Positions 17,458 to 24,893 of a stretch of DNA of 64,000 nt are shown here, piece by piece; position 1 is the stretch's first letter, and every line of letters starts with the position of its first letter. The translations under genes and the position numbers were made by a program. This DNA is from Micromonospora halophytica. Its GTDB lineage: Bacteria > Actinomycetota > Actinomycetes > Mycobacteriales > Micromonosporaceae. The stretch covers positions 310,001 to 374,000 of the forward strand of contig NZ_FMDN01000003.1 in the NCBI RefSeq assembly GCF_900090245.1, read 5' to 3'. The notes under the pieces were generated by a model that was not told the origin of the DNA, made no database searches, and saw only the letters and a list, made by a program, of their open reading frames with translations.

Positions 17458-18855
17458 ATGTCCTCCCACCGCGAAGCACCGGAGATAAGCAAGGACCCGG
17501 TCGCCGACAGCTCCGACCTGTACGCCTTCGTCACGCCTGACCGGCCCGACTCGGTGACGTTGATCGCGAACTACGTGCCGTTGCAGCTCCCCTCCGGCGG
17601 ACCGAACTTCTTCGAGTTCGGCGACGACGTGCGGTACGAGATCCATATCGACAACGACGGCGACGGCCATCCCGATGTGACCTACCGTTTCGAATTCACC
17701 ACCGAGATCACGAATCCGAACAGTTTTCTCTACAACACCGGGCCGATTGAGTCGCTGGACAGCAGGAACTGGAATCGCCGCCAGTTCTACAAGCTGACCA
17801 GGGTGACCGACGGCCGGGAGCACGTGCTGGCGCACAAGCTGCCCTGCCCGCCGTGCAACGTCGGCCGGCTCTCCATCCCGAAGTACAACGACCTGGTCCG
17901 GCAGGCGACGTACCGCCTCTCGACTGGTGAGAAGGTCTTCGCCGGGCAGCGCGCGGACGGCTTCTTCGTCGACCTGGGGGCGATCTTCGACCTGGGTACG
18001 CTCCGGCCGTTCCAGCAGCTTCACGTGGCCGGGAAGAACATCTTCAAGGCCGAGGGTGAGCCGGTCAACGCGCTGGACCGGATGAACGTCCACAGCATCG
18101 CGGTGCAGGTGCCGCTGAGCAAGGTGCGCCGCAGGGCCAACCGGTACGGCGCCGCGGACCGCGCCTCGGTCATCGGGGTGTGGACGACGGCCTCCCGCCG
18201 GCAGGTGAGGATCCTCGGCGACAGGGTCGCGGCGGACTCCGCCGCCGGGCCCTGGACGCAGGTGTCGCGACTCGGCAACCCGTTGTTCAACGAGGTCATC
18301 GTGCCGATGTCCAAGAAGGATCTGTGGAACACGCTGCCGCCGTCGGAGGACAAGCGCTTCGCCCGCTTCGTCGAGCAGCCGGAACTAGCCGCCCTGCTGC
18401 CGGCCCTCTACCCGGACGTCTTCCCCAACCTGGACAGGCTGAACAGGTCCAGGAAGGCGCGGGCCGACCTGGTGGCGATCATGCTCACCGGCATCCCGTC
18501 CGGGCTGATCGACGGGTTCACCAACAACACCGGCGACGTCCAGGCCGACATGCTGCGGCTCAACACGGCGATCAGGCCGTCGGCGAAGCCGGACCGGTTC
18601 GGCGTGCTCGGCGGTGACCTGGCCGGCTACCCCAACGGTCGGCGGGTCGGCGACGACGTGGTGAGCATCGCGCTGCGGGCGGTGGCCGGGGTCACCGTCC
18701 CGCTGGTGGACAGGAACTTCACGCCGGACGCGGCGGCCGGCGCGGTCACCCCGGGGCTGAGCGCGGCCGACGTCACCGCGCCGTTCCTGCGCAACTTCCC
18801 CTTCCTCGGCACGCCGTACGACGGGTTCAACAACCCGCCGGCGTCGGCGTCCTGA
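17458..18855 (+). CDS. DUF4331 family protein
   Basis: 465 residues starting MSSHREAPEISKDPVADS, the hallmark of DUF4331, with SSDLYAFVTPDRPDSVTLIANY following directly. The family is found across bacteria and has no established biochemical role; it may be a periplasmic or extracellular protein, although no signal peptide is visible here, unlike the preceding gene product. NDGDGHPDVTYRFEF may bind calcium. AAAGG precedes the ATG. The next gene starts 16 bases after the stop, so a three-gene unit is likely. Confidence 0.92.
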   Translation: MSSHREAPEISKDPVADSSDLYAFVTPDRPDSVTLIANYVPLQLPSGGPNFFEFGDDVRYEIHIDNDGDGHPDVTYRFEFTTEITNPNSFLYNTGPIESLDSRNWNRRQFYKLTRVTDGREHVLAHKLPCPPCNVGRLSIPKYNDLVRQATYRLSTGEKVFAGQRADGFFVDLGAIFDLGTLRPFQQLHVAGKNIFKAEGEPVNALDRMNVHSIAVQVPLSKVRRRANRYGAADRASVIGVWTTASRRQVRILGDRVAADSAAGPWTQVSRLGNPLFNEVIVPMSKKDLWNTLPPSEDKRFARFVEQPELAALLPALYPDVFPNLDRLNRSRKARADLVAIMLTGIPSGLIDGFTNNTGDVQADMLRLNTAIRPSAKPDRFGVLGGDLAGYPNGRRVGDDVVSIALRAVAGVTVPLVDRNFTPDAAAGAVTPGLSAADVTAPFLRNFPFLGTPYDGFNNPPASAS

Positions 18856-18871
18856 CCGGACGGAGACCGGC

Positions 18872-19222
18872 ATGCACGAGCACCACCACGACCACCGGTA
18901 CGGGCCGACGGAGAGCGGGACCGTCATGCTCGACCTCGGTGCGGACACCGGCGCGCTGATCATCTACACCGGACGTGATCTGCACGGTCGGGAGATCGAG
19001 ATCAGCCGGGCCGACCAGCCCGCAGCGAAGCGGATTCATGCGGCGGTGCGCGAGCGGATCGTCCGGGACGGGGTGTTCCACAGTGCCGTCTACCCGGACC
19101 TGCCCGGAGGGCTCTATACCGTCTGGTGGGACGAGGAAACGCCCGCCGGGGCGATCTCCGTCACCGGGGGCGCGATCGCCGAATTCGCCTGGCCGAGCAG
19201 TGCTCCGCCGGGGGTGGGCTGA
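18872..19222 (+). CDS. conserved hypothetical protein of the DUF4331 operon
   Basis: 116 residues. His-rich N-terminus (MHEHHHDHRYG) could bind a metal. The rest, VMLDLGADTGALIIYTGRDL and GGLYTVWWDEETPAGAISVTGG, suggests a small beta-sandwich. No signal peptide. Start ATG 18872 lies 16 bases after the DUF4331 stop, preceded by GGACGGAGA. Homologues are common beside DUF4331-type genes in actinomycetes. Not otherwise recognised. Confidence 0.8.
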   Translation: MHEHHHDHRYGPTESGTVMLDLGADTGALIIYTGRDLHGREIEISRADQPAAKRIHAAVRERIVRDGVFHSAVYPDLPGGLYTVWWDEETPAGAISVTGGAIAEFAWPSSAPPGVG

Positions 19223-19246
19223 TCGCCGTGCCGTGCTGGAACCGTC

Positions 19247-19275
19247 GCGCCCCGTCCACATTGTGGACGGGGCGC
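19247..19275 (+). terminator. hairpin terminator of the DUF4331 operon
   Basis: GCGCCCCGTCCACA (19247-19260) is the exact reverse complement of 19262-19275; with a realistic five-base loop the stem is 12 bp. It lies 24 bases after the last stop codon of the unit. Confidence 0.8.
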
Positions 19276-19551
19276 TGTCGGCATTTCCGCCTCGACGGGC
19301 GGCTCGCGCCGAACCGCGTTAACCTGTGCCCCACTGAGAACCTGATCTTGGTTGGCTGGTCCACCGGAGCCTCCGCCGGCGTACCCCGGCGGCGTCCGCG
19401 ATGGCGACGCCACGGCAGAAATCTCGGGCAACTCGCCGGAGAGGGCGTTACTCGTCCGGGGTCTGAATCGATAGGGCAGGTTGCGAGGCTGGGCGGCCGA
19501 AGTGGTTGCCCGCGAAGGTGTCGGGAGGGCGACTCCATTATCAAGTTCGGC

Positions 19552-19581
19552 TTGACGGCGCACGCATTACACGCGTGTAAT
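19552..19581 (+). promoter_or_regulatory. putative whiB promoter overlapped by a perfect palindrome
   Basis: TTGACG (19552-19557) and TGTAAT (19576-19581) are 18 bp apart, a fair housekeeping-sigma promoter. The perfect 16-bp palindrome ATTACACGCGTGTAAT (19566-19581) covers the -10 region. Its half-sites TTACAC/GTGTAA match the half-sites of the published BldD consensus, but with two central bases instead of one. Confidence 0.55.
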
Positions 19582-19696
19582 TTGAATGGGGTTGTTCGCG
19601 CGGAACGCAACAAATTGGGACCGGACGGACAAGCACGCCTTTCGCGTGGGGGGTTGCAGCGGCGGTGAACGCCGGTGCGCGACAAGGAGGCATCTG

Positions 19697-19954
19697 ATGG
19701 ACGGCCAGCTCGAGGTGGCCGACCTGCTCGGAAACGCGCCGGAATGGCAGGAGCGGGCGCTCTGCTCGCAGACCGATCCGGAAGCGTTCTTTCCCGAGAA
19801 GGGCGGCTCGACCCGCGAGGCGAAGCGGATCTGTTCGCGGTGCGAGGTCAAGACGGAATGCCTCGAATACGCTCTCGGTCACGACGAGCGGTTCGGGATC
19901 TGGGGCGGGCTCTCCGAGCGGGAGCGGCGCAAGCTCAAGCGGCGGGCCGCCTGA
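19697..19954 (+). CDS. whiB: WhiB-family iron-sulfur regulator (WhiB/WhiB2 type)
   Basis: 85-residue 4Fe-4S regulator. Four cluster ligands C23, C46, C49 and C55 (spacing C-x22-C-x2-C-x5-C), the turn GIWGG (67-71) and a basic C-terminus SERERRKLKRRAA are all present. The stretch WQERALCSQTDPEAFFPEKGG is that of the sporulation WhiB of Streptomyces and WhiB2/WhmD of mycobacteria, which controls septation together with WhiA and the principal sigma factor. Position beside the zincin-like gene and the fbi genes matches Rv3260c. Start ATG 19697 has AAGGAGG (19684-19690) ahead. Upstream frame extension rejected. Confidence 0.95.
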   Translation: MDGQLEVADLLGNAPEWQERALCSQTDPEAFFPEKGGSTREAKRICSRCEVKTECLEYALGHDERFGIWGGLSERERRKLKRRAA

Positions 19955-20061
19955 GTCGAGGTCGAGCCGGGGCGGTGGGGGCCGCCCGGCTCACGTCCGG
20001 CGGAGCGTCGCTCCGCCGGTGCACCGGCCAGGGTCGCGGGGGCGGCCCGGCCAGGGGTCGG

Positions 20062-20511
20062 TCAGGCCAGCTCGTCCGGGTCGACCCCGAGCAGGTTCGC
20101 CACCTGCTCGATGATCACATCGTGCACGAGGTCGGCGAGGTCCTCCCGGTCCATCGCCCGGAACTCCAACGGACGCCGGTAGAGCACGATCCGGGGCGGC
20201 ACCTCCTGCCGACCGGGTCGCCCCGGCAGCAGCCGGGCCAGCGGCACCTCGCCGTCCTCCAGCACGTCGGAGTCGTAGACGTTCAGGTCCGGTGGGACGT
20301 CCTCGACGGCGAACTCGACGCCGGCCAGCTCCTTGGCGAAGCGGCGCTCCAGCGTCTCGACGGTGTCGAGCACGAGGTCGTCGAAGACCTCGGCCTTCGT
20401 CCGGGCCAGCGGCACGGTCGCCGGCACCAGCCGCCCGCGCAGGCCGCGGCCGTGGCGGTCGCGGTGGGTGCGCCGGCCGGGGCCGGGGCGGCGGTGTTCC
20501 GGGCTCGTCAT
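20062..20511 (-). CDS. zincin-like metallopeptidase family protein with degenerate active site
   Basis: 149 residues, related to the small PF06262-type zincin-like family (context of Rv3259). The conserved end MDREDLADLVHDVIIEQVAN then LLGVDPDEL aligns with the family's metal-binding helix, but where HExxH is expected the sequence reads EQVAN, so the zinc ligands and the catalytic glutamate are missing. It is unlikely to be an active protease; a structural or regulatory role is possible. Start ATG 20511 leaves a 154-base divergent promoter region to the DUF3499 gene. An Arg/Gly-rich N-terminus precedes the folded part. Confidence 0.85.
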   Translation of the reverse strand: MTSPEHRRPGPGRRTHRDRHGRGLRGRLVPATVPLARTKAEVFDDLVLDTVETLERRFAKELAGVEFAVEDVPPDLNVYDSDVLEDGEVPLARLLPGRPGRQEVPPRIVLYRRPLEFRAMDREDLADLVHDVIIEQVANLLGVDPDELA

Positions 20512-20665
20512 GAGGCAAAGGGTAGCTGCCGCGATGGCCTGGCCTGCGGCAGCGCCGCGTACCTGGCGCGCCGGGTGGCCGATGGTGCGAATTGTGATCA
20601 CCGTGACGGGCGTGTCGGAACGCGAACCAGTGCGCCGGACCCGGTATTGGGGATACCCTGCCGCC

Positions 20666-21034
20666 GTGAGGTCACCACGGCGCTGCTCCCGTAACGGCTG
20701 CCCCCGGCAAGCGGTCGCCACGCTGACCTATGTCTACAACGAGTCGACGGCCGTGGTGGGTCCGCTCGCGGCCTTCGCCGAGCCGCACACGTACGACCTC
20801 TGCGAGCCGCACGCCCGGAGCCTGACCGCCCCGCGTGGCTGGGACGTGGTCCGGCACGAGGGCGAGTTCGAGCCGCCGCCGCCCACCACCGACGACCTGG
20901 TCGCGCTGGCCGAGGCGGTCCGCGAGGCCGCCCGCCCGGTCGCCCCGCGCCCCCCCGAGGGCGACCAGACCACCCACCAGGGCCCGCAGACCGGCCGCCG
21001 CGGCCACCTCCGCGTCATCCCCCCCACCCACTGA
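20666..21034 (+). CDS. DUF3499 family protein
   Basis: 122 residues from GTG 20666. The N-terminus RRCSRNGCPRQAVATLTYVY followed by YDLCEPHARSLTAPRGW gives two pairs of potential metal ligands (CxxxxC and CxxH), like a small zinc ribbon; AFAEPHTYDLCEPH is characteristic of DUF3499 (Rv3258c in M. tuberculosis). The C-terminal 40 residues are Pro/Arg-rich and probably disordered. No function is known. It is the last gene of the left core block; in other actinobacteria manB follows closely, whereas here manB lies 31.8 kb away. Confidence 0.88.
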   Translation: MRSPRRCSRNGCPRQAVATLTYVYNESTAVVGPLAAFAEPHTYDLCEPHARSLTAPRGWDVVRHEGEFEPPPPTTDDLVALAEAVREAARPVAPRPPEGDQTTHQGPQTGRRGHLRVIPPTH

Positions 21035-21097
21035 CCCACCCCGCCCCCGCCCCCGCCCCCTGCCGCTGCGCGCCTCCGTGCCGCTGCACCACTGAGC

Positions 21098-21154
21098 TGA
21101 TCAAGAGGTTTGCGGGTGATTTCGGCCCGGATTCCGACCAGAACTTCTTGATCA
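21098..21154. repeat. palindromic intergenic element, copy D (variant)
   Basis: 57-bp core with TGATCAAGAGGTT (21098-21110) against AACTTCTTGATCA (21142-21154), one mismatch in 13. It is flanked by a C-rich tract (21035-21065) on the left and a G-rich tract (21155-21209) on the right, like the other composite elements, and lies between convergent genes. Confidence 0.75.
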
Positions 21155-21209
21155 ACCCTGGGTGGCGTGGGCGGGGTGGGTGACGCGGGGGAGCAGGGTG
21201 GTGGGTGGG

Positions 21210-22586
21210 TCAGTGGCCGAGGAGGCGGGAGAAGGCGGCGGCGCGGCGGGAGGGGCGGCCGGTGCGGAGTTCGGCGCGGTCGGCGTCGGACATCACGCGT
21301 AGGCCGGCGTTGACCGCGAGCCAGCGCAGGGGCTCCGGCTCCCAGCGGGGAGAGCGGTGGCCGACCCAGGGCAGCCGGGTCAGGTCGCTTTCCCGGCCCA
21401 GGATCAGGTCCGCGAGGGTACGGCCGGCGAGGTTGCTGGCGCCGACCCCGTCGCCGACGTAGCCGCCGGCCCAGCCCAGCCCGCTCGCCCGGTCCAGCCC
21501 CACCGAGGCGTGCCAGTCCCGGGCCACCCCGAGCGGCCCGCCCCAGCTGTGGGTGACCGGCACGTCCGGACCGAGCACCGGGAAGAGCTCGCCCAGCGTC
21601 CGGCGCAGCGCGGCGAAGACCCGCGGCTCCCGGTCGTACGCGGGGGAGACGCGGGAGCCGAAGTGGTACGGGGCGCCCCGGCCGCCGAAGGCGAGCCGGC
21701 CGTCGGCGGTGCGCTGGCCGTAGACGATGACGTGCCGGTGGTCGGAGAAGGTCTCCCGGCCGGTCAGCCCGATCTCGTCCCACGTCGAATCCGGCAGCGG
21801 CGCGGTGGCGACCATCAGCGAGTACACCGGGGCGATCGTGCGCCGGTGCCCGGGCAACCCCGGCGTCCAGCCCTCGGTGGCGCGGACGACGACGGGCGCC
21901 CGGACCGTCCCGTGCCCGGTGACCGCCGCGCCGGCCCGGATCTCGGTCACCGGGGTCCGTTCGGCGATCCGCACCCCGCGCGCCTCGACCGCCCGGGCCA
22001 GCCCCCGGACCAGCTTCGCCGGGTGCACGGCGGCGCAGTGCGGGGTGTACGTCCCGCCACGTACCCCCTCGGCGGCGCAGCGGGCGGACGCCTCGGCGGC
22101 GTCGAGCAGCACCAGGTCGTCCGGGTCGAGGCCCTGGGCGTGGGCCGCCGCCACCTCGGCGCGGGCCCGGCCGAGCTGGACCTCCGAGCGGGCCAGCACC
22201 ACCGTCCCGCCCTGCCGCCAGTCGCAGTCGACGCCCTCGACGGCGATCACCCGGCCGACCTCGTCGACGGTCTCCCGCATGGCCCGCTGCATCGCCAGGG
22301 CCCGGTTTCGGCCGTGCCGGCGGGCCAGGGCGGGCAGCGAGGTGGGGAAGAGCGCCGAGCACCAGCCGCCGTTGCGCCCGGACGCGCCGTACCCGGCGAT
22401 CTCGGCCTCCAGCACGGTGATCCGCACGGTGGGGTCGGCGACGGCCAGGTAGTACGCCGTCCAGAGCCCGGTGTAGCCGGCGCCGACGACCACCACGTCG
22501 GCGTCCGTGTCGCCGTTCAGCGGCGGGCGCGGGATCAACGGCTCGTCCACCGTCGACAGCCAGTACGACAGCTCCTGGTAGCGCAT
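21210..22586 (-). CDS. FAD-dependent amine oxidoreductase (DAO family)
   Basis: 458 residues. Dinucleotide-binding VVVVGAGYTGLWTAYYL (GAGYTG at 35-40), then GYGASGRNGGWCSALFP, typical of PuuB-like gamma-glutamylputrescine oxidases and related glycine/amine oxidases, and a C-terminal GWAGGYVGDGVGASNLAGR FAD site. Probably oxidises an amine intermediate of polyamine breakdown, producing an aldehyde and H2O2; inferred from neighbours. ATG 22586 lies 86 bases after the stop of the aminotransferase gene, with a terminator-like hairpin between them, so expression may be partly independent. The N-terminal extension of this frame is antisense noise. Confidence 0.88.
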   Translation of the reverse strand: MRYQELSYWLSTVDEPLIPRPPLNGDTDADVVVVGAGYTGLWTAYYLAVADPTVRITVLEAEIAGYGASGRNGGWCSALFPTSLPALARRHGRNRALAMQRAMRETVDEVGRVIAVEGVDCDWRQGGTVVLARSEVQLGRARAEVAAAHAQGLDPDDLVLLDAAEASARCAAEGVRGGTYTPHCAAVHPAKLVRGLARAVEARGVRIAERTPVTEIRAGAAVTGHGTVRAPVVVRATEGWTPGLPGHRRTIAPVYSLMVATAPLPDSTWDEIGLTGRETFSDHRHVIVYGQRTADGRLAFGGRGAPYHFGSRVSPAYDREPRVFAALRRTLGELFPVLGPDVPVTHSWGGPLGVARDWHASVGLDRASGLGWAGGYVGDGVGASNLAGRTLADLILGRESDLTRLPWVGHRSPRWEPEPLRWLAVNAGLRVMSDADRAELRTGRPSRRAAAFSRLLGH

Positions 22587-22610
22587 GCGGGCTCCGGGGG
22601 TGGGAAGGAG

Positions 22611-22654
22611 CCGGGCCGGACGGGCGCCACGGGGTAGGCGTCCGTCCGGCCCGG
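22611..22654 (-). terminator. strong hairpin between aminotransferase and FAD oxidase genes
   Basis: An 18-bp inverted repeat (22611-22628 with 22637-22654), one mismatch that is a G-U pair in RNA, with an eight-base loop. It could attenuate read-through into the oxidase gene. Confidence 0.6.
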
Positions 22655-22672
22655 TCGCCGTGCGAGGAAGGG

Positions 22673-24019
22673 CTACAGGCGGGTCCACGCCTCGGTCAGC
22701 ACCGCGCGCAGGATCTGCTCGATCTCGTCGAACTGCTGCTGCTCGGCGATCAGCGGCGGGGCGAGCTGCACGACCGGGTCGCCCCGGTCGTCGGCGCGGC
22801 AGTAGAGCCCGGCGGAGAAGAGCGCCGACGACAGGAATCCGCGCAGCAGCCGCTCGGACTCGGCCTCGTCGAAGGTGGCCCGGGTGGCCTTGTCCTTGAC
22901 CAGTTCGATGCCGTAGAAGTAGCCGTCGCCCCGGACGTCGCCGACGATCGGCAGGTCGGTGAGCTTCTCCAGGGTGGACCGGAAGGCGTCCTCGTTGGCG
23001 CGGACGTGCCCGATCAGGTCCTCCCGGGCGAAGACCTCCAGGTTGGCCAGGGCCACCGCGCAGGAGACGGGGTGGCCGCCGAAGGTGACCCCGTGGGCGA
23101 ACATCCCGGTCTCGGTGAGGAACGGCTCCATCAGCCGGTCGCTGGCGATCATCGCGCCGAGCGGGGCGTACCCGGAGGTGATGCCCTTGGCGGTGGTGAT
23201 GATGTCGGGCCGGTAGCCGTACCGGACGGCGCCGAAGTACTCGCCGAGCCGGCCCCACGAGCAGATCACCTCGTCGGAGACGAGCAGCACGTCGTACGCG
23301 TCGCAGATCTCGCGGACCCGCGCGAAGTACCCGGGCGGCGGCGGGAAGCAGCCGCCGGAGTTCTGCACCGGCTCCAGGAAGACCGCGGCGACGGTGTCCG
23401 GCCCCTCCCGCTCGATGGCCCGGGCGATCTCGTCGGCGGCCCAGCGGCCGAACGCCTCGGGGGAGTCGCCGTGCTCGGGGGCCCGGTAGAAGTTGGTGTT
23501 GGGGACCTTGATGCCGCCGGGCACCAGCGGCTCGAAGTCGCTCTTGATGCCCGGCAGGCCGGTGATCGACAGCGCCCCCATCGAGGTGCCGTGGTACGCG
23601 ATGTACCGGCTGACCACCTTGTGCTTGTTCGGCTTGCCGGTGCGCTTGAAGTACGCCCGGGCCAGCTTCCACGCCGCCTCGACGGCCTCCGAGCCGCCGG
23701 TGGTGAAGAAGACCCGGTTGAGGTCGGCCGGGGTCAGCGAGGCGATCTTCTCGGCCAGCTCGACTGCCTTCGGGTGGGCGTACGACCAGAGCGGGAAGTA
23801 GGCCAGCTCGGCGGCCTGCTTGGCGGCGGCCTCGGCCAGTTCGGCGCGCCCGTGCCCGGCGTTGACGACGAAGAGCCCGGCGAGCCCGTCGAGGTAGCGG
23901 CGGCCCTGCGCGTCCCAGACGTACGCGCCCTCGCCGCGCACGATGGTCGGCACCTCTCCGGCGGAGTAGCTGGCCATCCGGGTGAAGTGCATCCAGAGGT
24001 GGTCGGTGGCGTTGGCCAT
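22673..24019 (-). CDS. class III aminotransferase, probably putrescine/diamine type
   Basis: 448-residue PLP enzyme. The PLP lysine is K278 in DIITTAKGITSGYAPLGA, the cofactor aspartate D249 in VSDEVICSWGR, and RYLDGLAGLFVVNAGHG near the N-terminus is typical of the omega-amino acid/putrescine:pyruvate group (SpuC-like). It would convert putrescine or a related diamine to the aminoaldehyde with pyruvate or 2-oxoglutarate as acceptor. The Lrp gene lies upstream on the same strand, and candidate operator repeats are in front of the start. Exact amine substrate is an inference from the transport and agmatinase genes next door. Confidence 0.9.
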   Translation of the reverse strand: MANATDHLWMHFTRMASYSAGEVPTIVRGEGAYVWDAQGRRYLDGLAGLFVVNAGHGRAELAEAAAKQAAELAYFPLWSYAHPKAVELAEKIASLTPADLNRVFFTTGGSEAVEAAWKLARAYFKRTGKPNKHKVVSRYIAYHGTSMGALSITGLPGIKSDFEPLVPGGIKVPNTNFYRAPEHGDSPEAFGRWAADEIARAIEREGPDTVAAVFLEPVQNSGGCFPPPPGYFARVREICDAYDVLLVSDEVICSWGRLGEYFGAVRYGYRPDIITTAKGITSGYAPLGAMIASDRLMEPFLTETGMFAHGVTFGGHPVSCAVALANLEVFAREDLIGHVRANEDAFRSTLEKLTDLPIVGDVRGDGYFYGIELVKDKATRATFDEAESERLLRGFLSSALFSAGLYCRADDRGDPVVQLAPPLIAEQQQFDEIEQILRAVLTEAWTRL

Positions 24020-24125
24020 GTCAGCCCCATCGGGTCCAGGGCCGGGTCAAGGGGGTGGCGCCGGCCGCTCTGCCCACGGTTATCCCACAGTCTCACCGCG
24101 AAATGCAACCCTGTCGCCGTCGACT

Positions 24126-24167
24126 GGCAACGGATTCAGCGTGGATGTGTGGCAGGTGCGACGGAAT
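24126..24167 (-). promoter_or_regulatory. two GCRACGGAWTC repeats upstream of the aminotransferase
   Basis: GCAACGGATTC (24126-24136) and GCGACGGAATC (24157-24167) are direct repeats 31 bp apart (three helical turns), in the 153-base gap between lrp and the aminotransferase. A third copy lies in the lrp-potD gap at 24767-24777. Confidence 0.5.
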
Positions 24168-24172
24168 CCGTA

Positions 24173-24685
24173 TCAGGCCGTACCCCAGGTGTAGGTCTGC
24201 TTGCGCAGCTTGAGGTAGACGAACGCCTCGGTCGCCAGCACGCCGTCGACGGCGCGCAGCCGTTGCAGGATCTCCAGCAGGTGGGCGTCGTTGCGGCAGA
24301 CCACCTCGGCCAGCAGGTCGAACGAACCGGCGGTGATCACCACGTAGTCGACCTCGTCGAACTCGGCGAGCCGGTCGGCGACGGCCTCCAGGTCACCGTC
24401 GGTACGCAGGCCGATCATGGCCTGCCGGGGGAACCCGAGCTGGAGCGGGTCGGTGACCGCGACGATCTGCATAACCCCGGCGTCGAGCAGTCGCTGCACC
24501 CGCTGGCGTACCGCCGCCTCCGAGAGCCCGACCGCCTTGCCGATCGTCGCGTACGGCCGGCGGCCGTCCTCCTGGAGCTGCTCGATGATCTGCTTCGCCA
24601 CGTCGTCCAACAGGGCGTGGCTGGCGCCTTCGCGCACGGCGACGCGCCGCCCGCCGTTGCCGTTCTCCTGCTGCCGGTTCGTCAT
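24173..24685 (-). CDS. Lrp/AsnC family regulator of the polyamine cluster
   Basis: 170 residues. N-terminal AsnC-type helix-turn-helix (LLDDVAKQIIEQLQEDGRR, then ATIGKAVGLSEAAVRQRVQR, about residues 24-66) followed by a RAM/ACT-like ligand domain (VDYVVITAGSFDLLAEVVCR). Ligands of this family are amino acids or related amines. It lies between the aminotransferase and the divergent transporter operon, so it most likely controls both. Start ATG 24685; the longer frame to 24727 lacks a ribosome site. Confidence 0.92.
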   Translation of the reverse strand: MTNRQQENGNGGRRVAVREGASHALLDDVAKQIIEQLQEDGRRPYATIGKAVGLSEAAVRQRVQRLLDAGVMQIVAVTDPLQLGFPRQAMIGLRTDGDLEAVADRLAEFDEVDYVVITAGSFDLLAEVVCRNDAHLLEILQRLRAVDGVLATEAFVYLKLRKQTYTWGTA

Positions 24686-24766
24686 CGACCACTCCCCATG
24701 TCCGGTACGCGCTGAGCCTAGTGCCACCGGGGAGTGTGGCGTAATTCGTCGTCCATTGCTATTCCC

Positions 24767-24777
24767 GCAACGGAATC
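24767..24777 (+). promoter_or_regulatory. third GCRACGGAWTC motif in the lrp-potD gap
   Basis: GCAACGGAATC at 24767-24777, overlapping the small inverted repeat ATTCC/GGAAT (24761-24776), lies between the divergent lrp and potD genes and repeats the word found before the aminotransferase. Confidence 0.5.
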
Positions 24778-24893
24778 CCTTGTAAGGGAGGGAACCTCAT
24801 GTCAGGATCAGTCGTCCCTGGCAAAGACCCCCCTCCCGCCGGCGCGTCAACCCCGTCCCCGTCGCCGACGGACGACCCCCTAGGAGTCGTCAC

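Larger units (their letters stand above)
19223..19696. other. long intergenic region upstream of whiB
   Basis: 474 bases without a credible gene. GC is visibly lower from about 19530 to 19640. It holds the terminator of the DUF4331 unit (19247-19275), then about 270 bases without a recognised feature, then a promoter with an overlapping 16-bp palindrome (19552-19581). Confidence 0.8.

Noticed and set aside
13322..17479. Very long minus-strand open frame (1385 codons) opposite fbiC and its neighbours
   Set aside because: Antisense shadow caused by high GC in third codon positions; composition is Arg/Gly/His-rich with no domain, while the plus strand holds proven genes.
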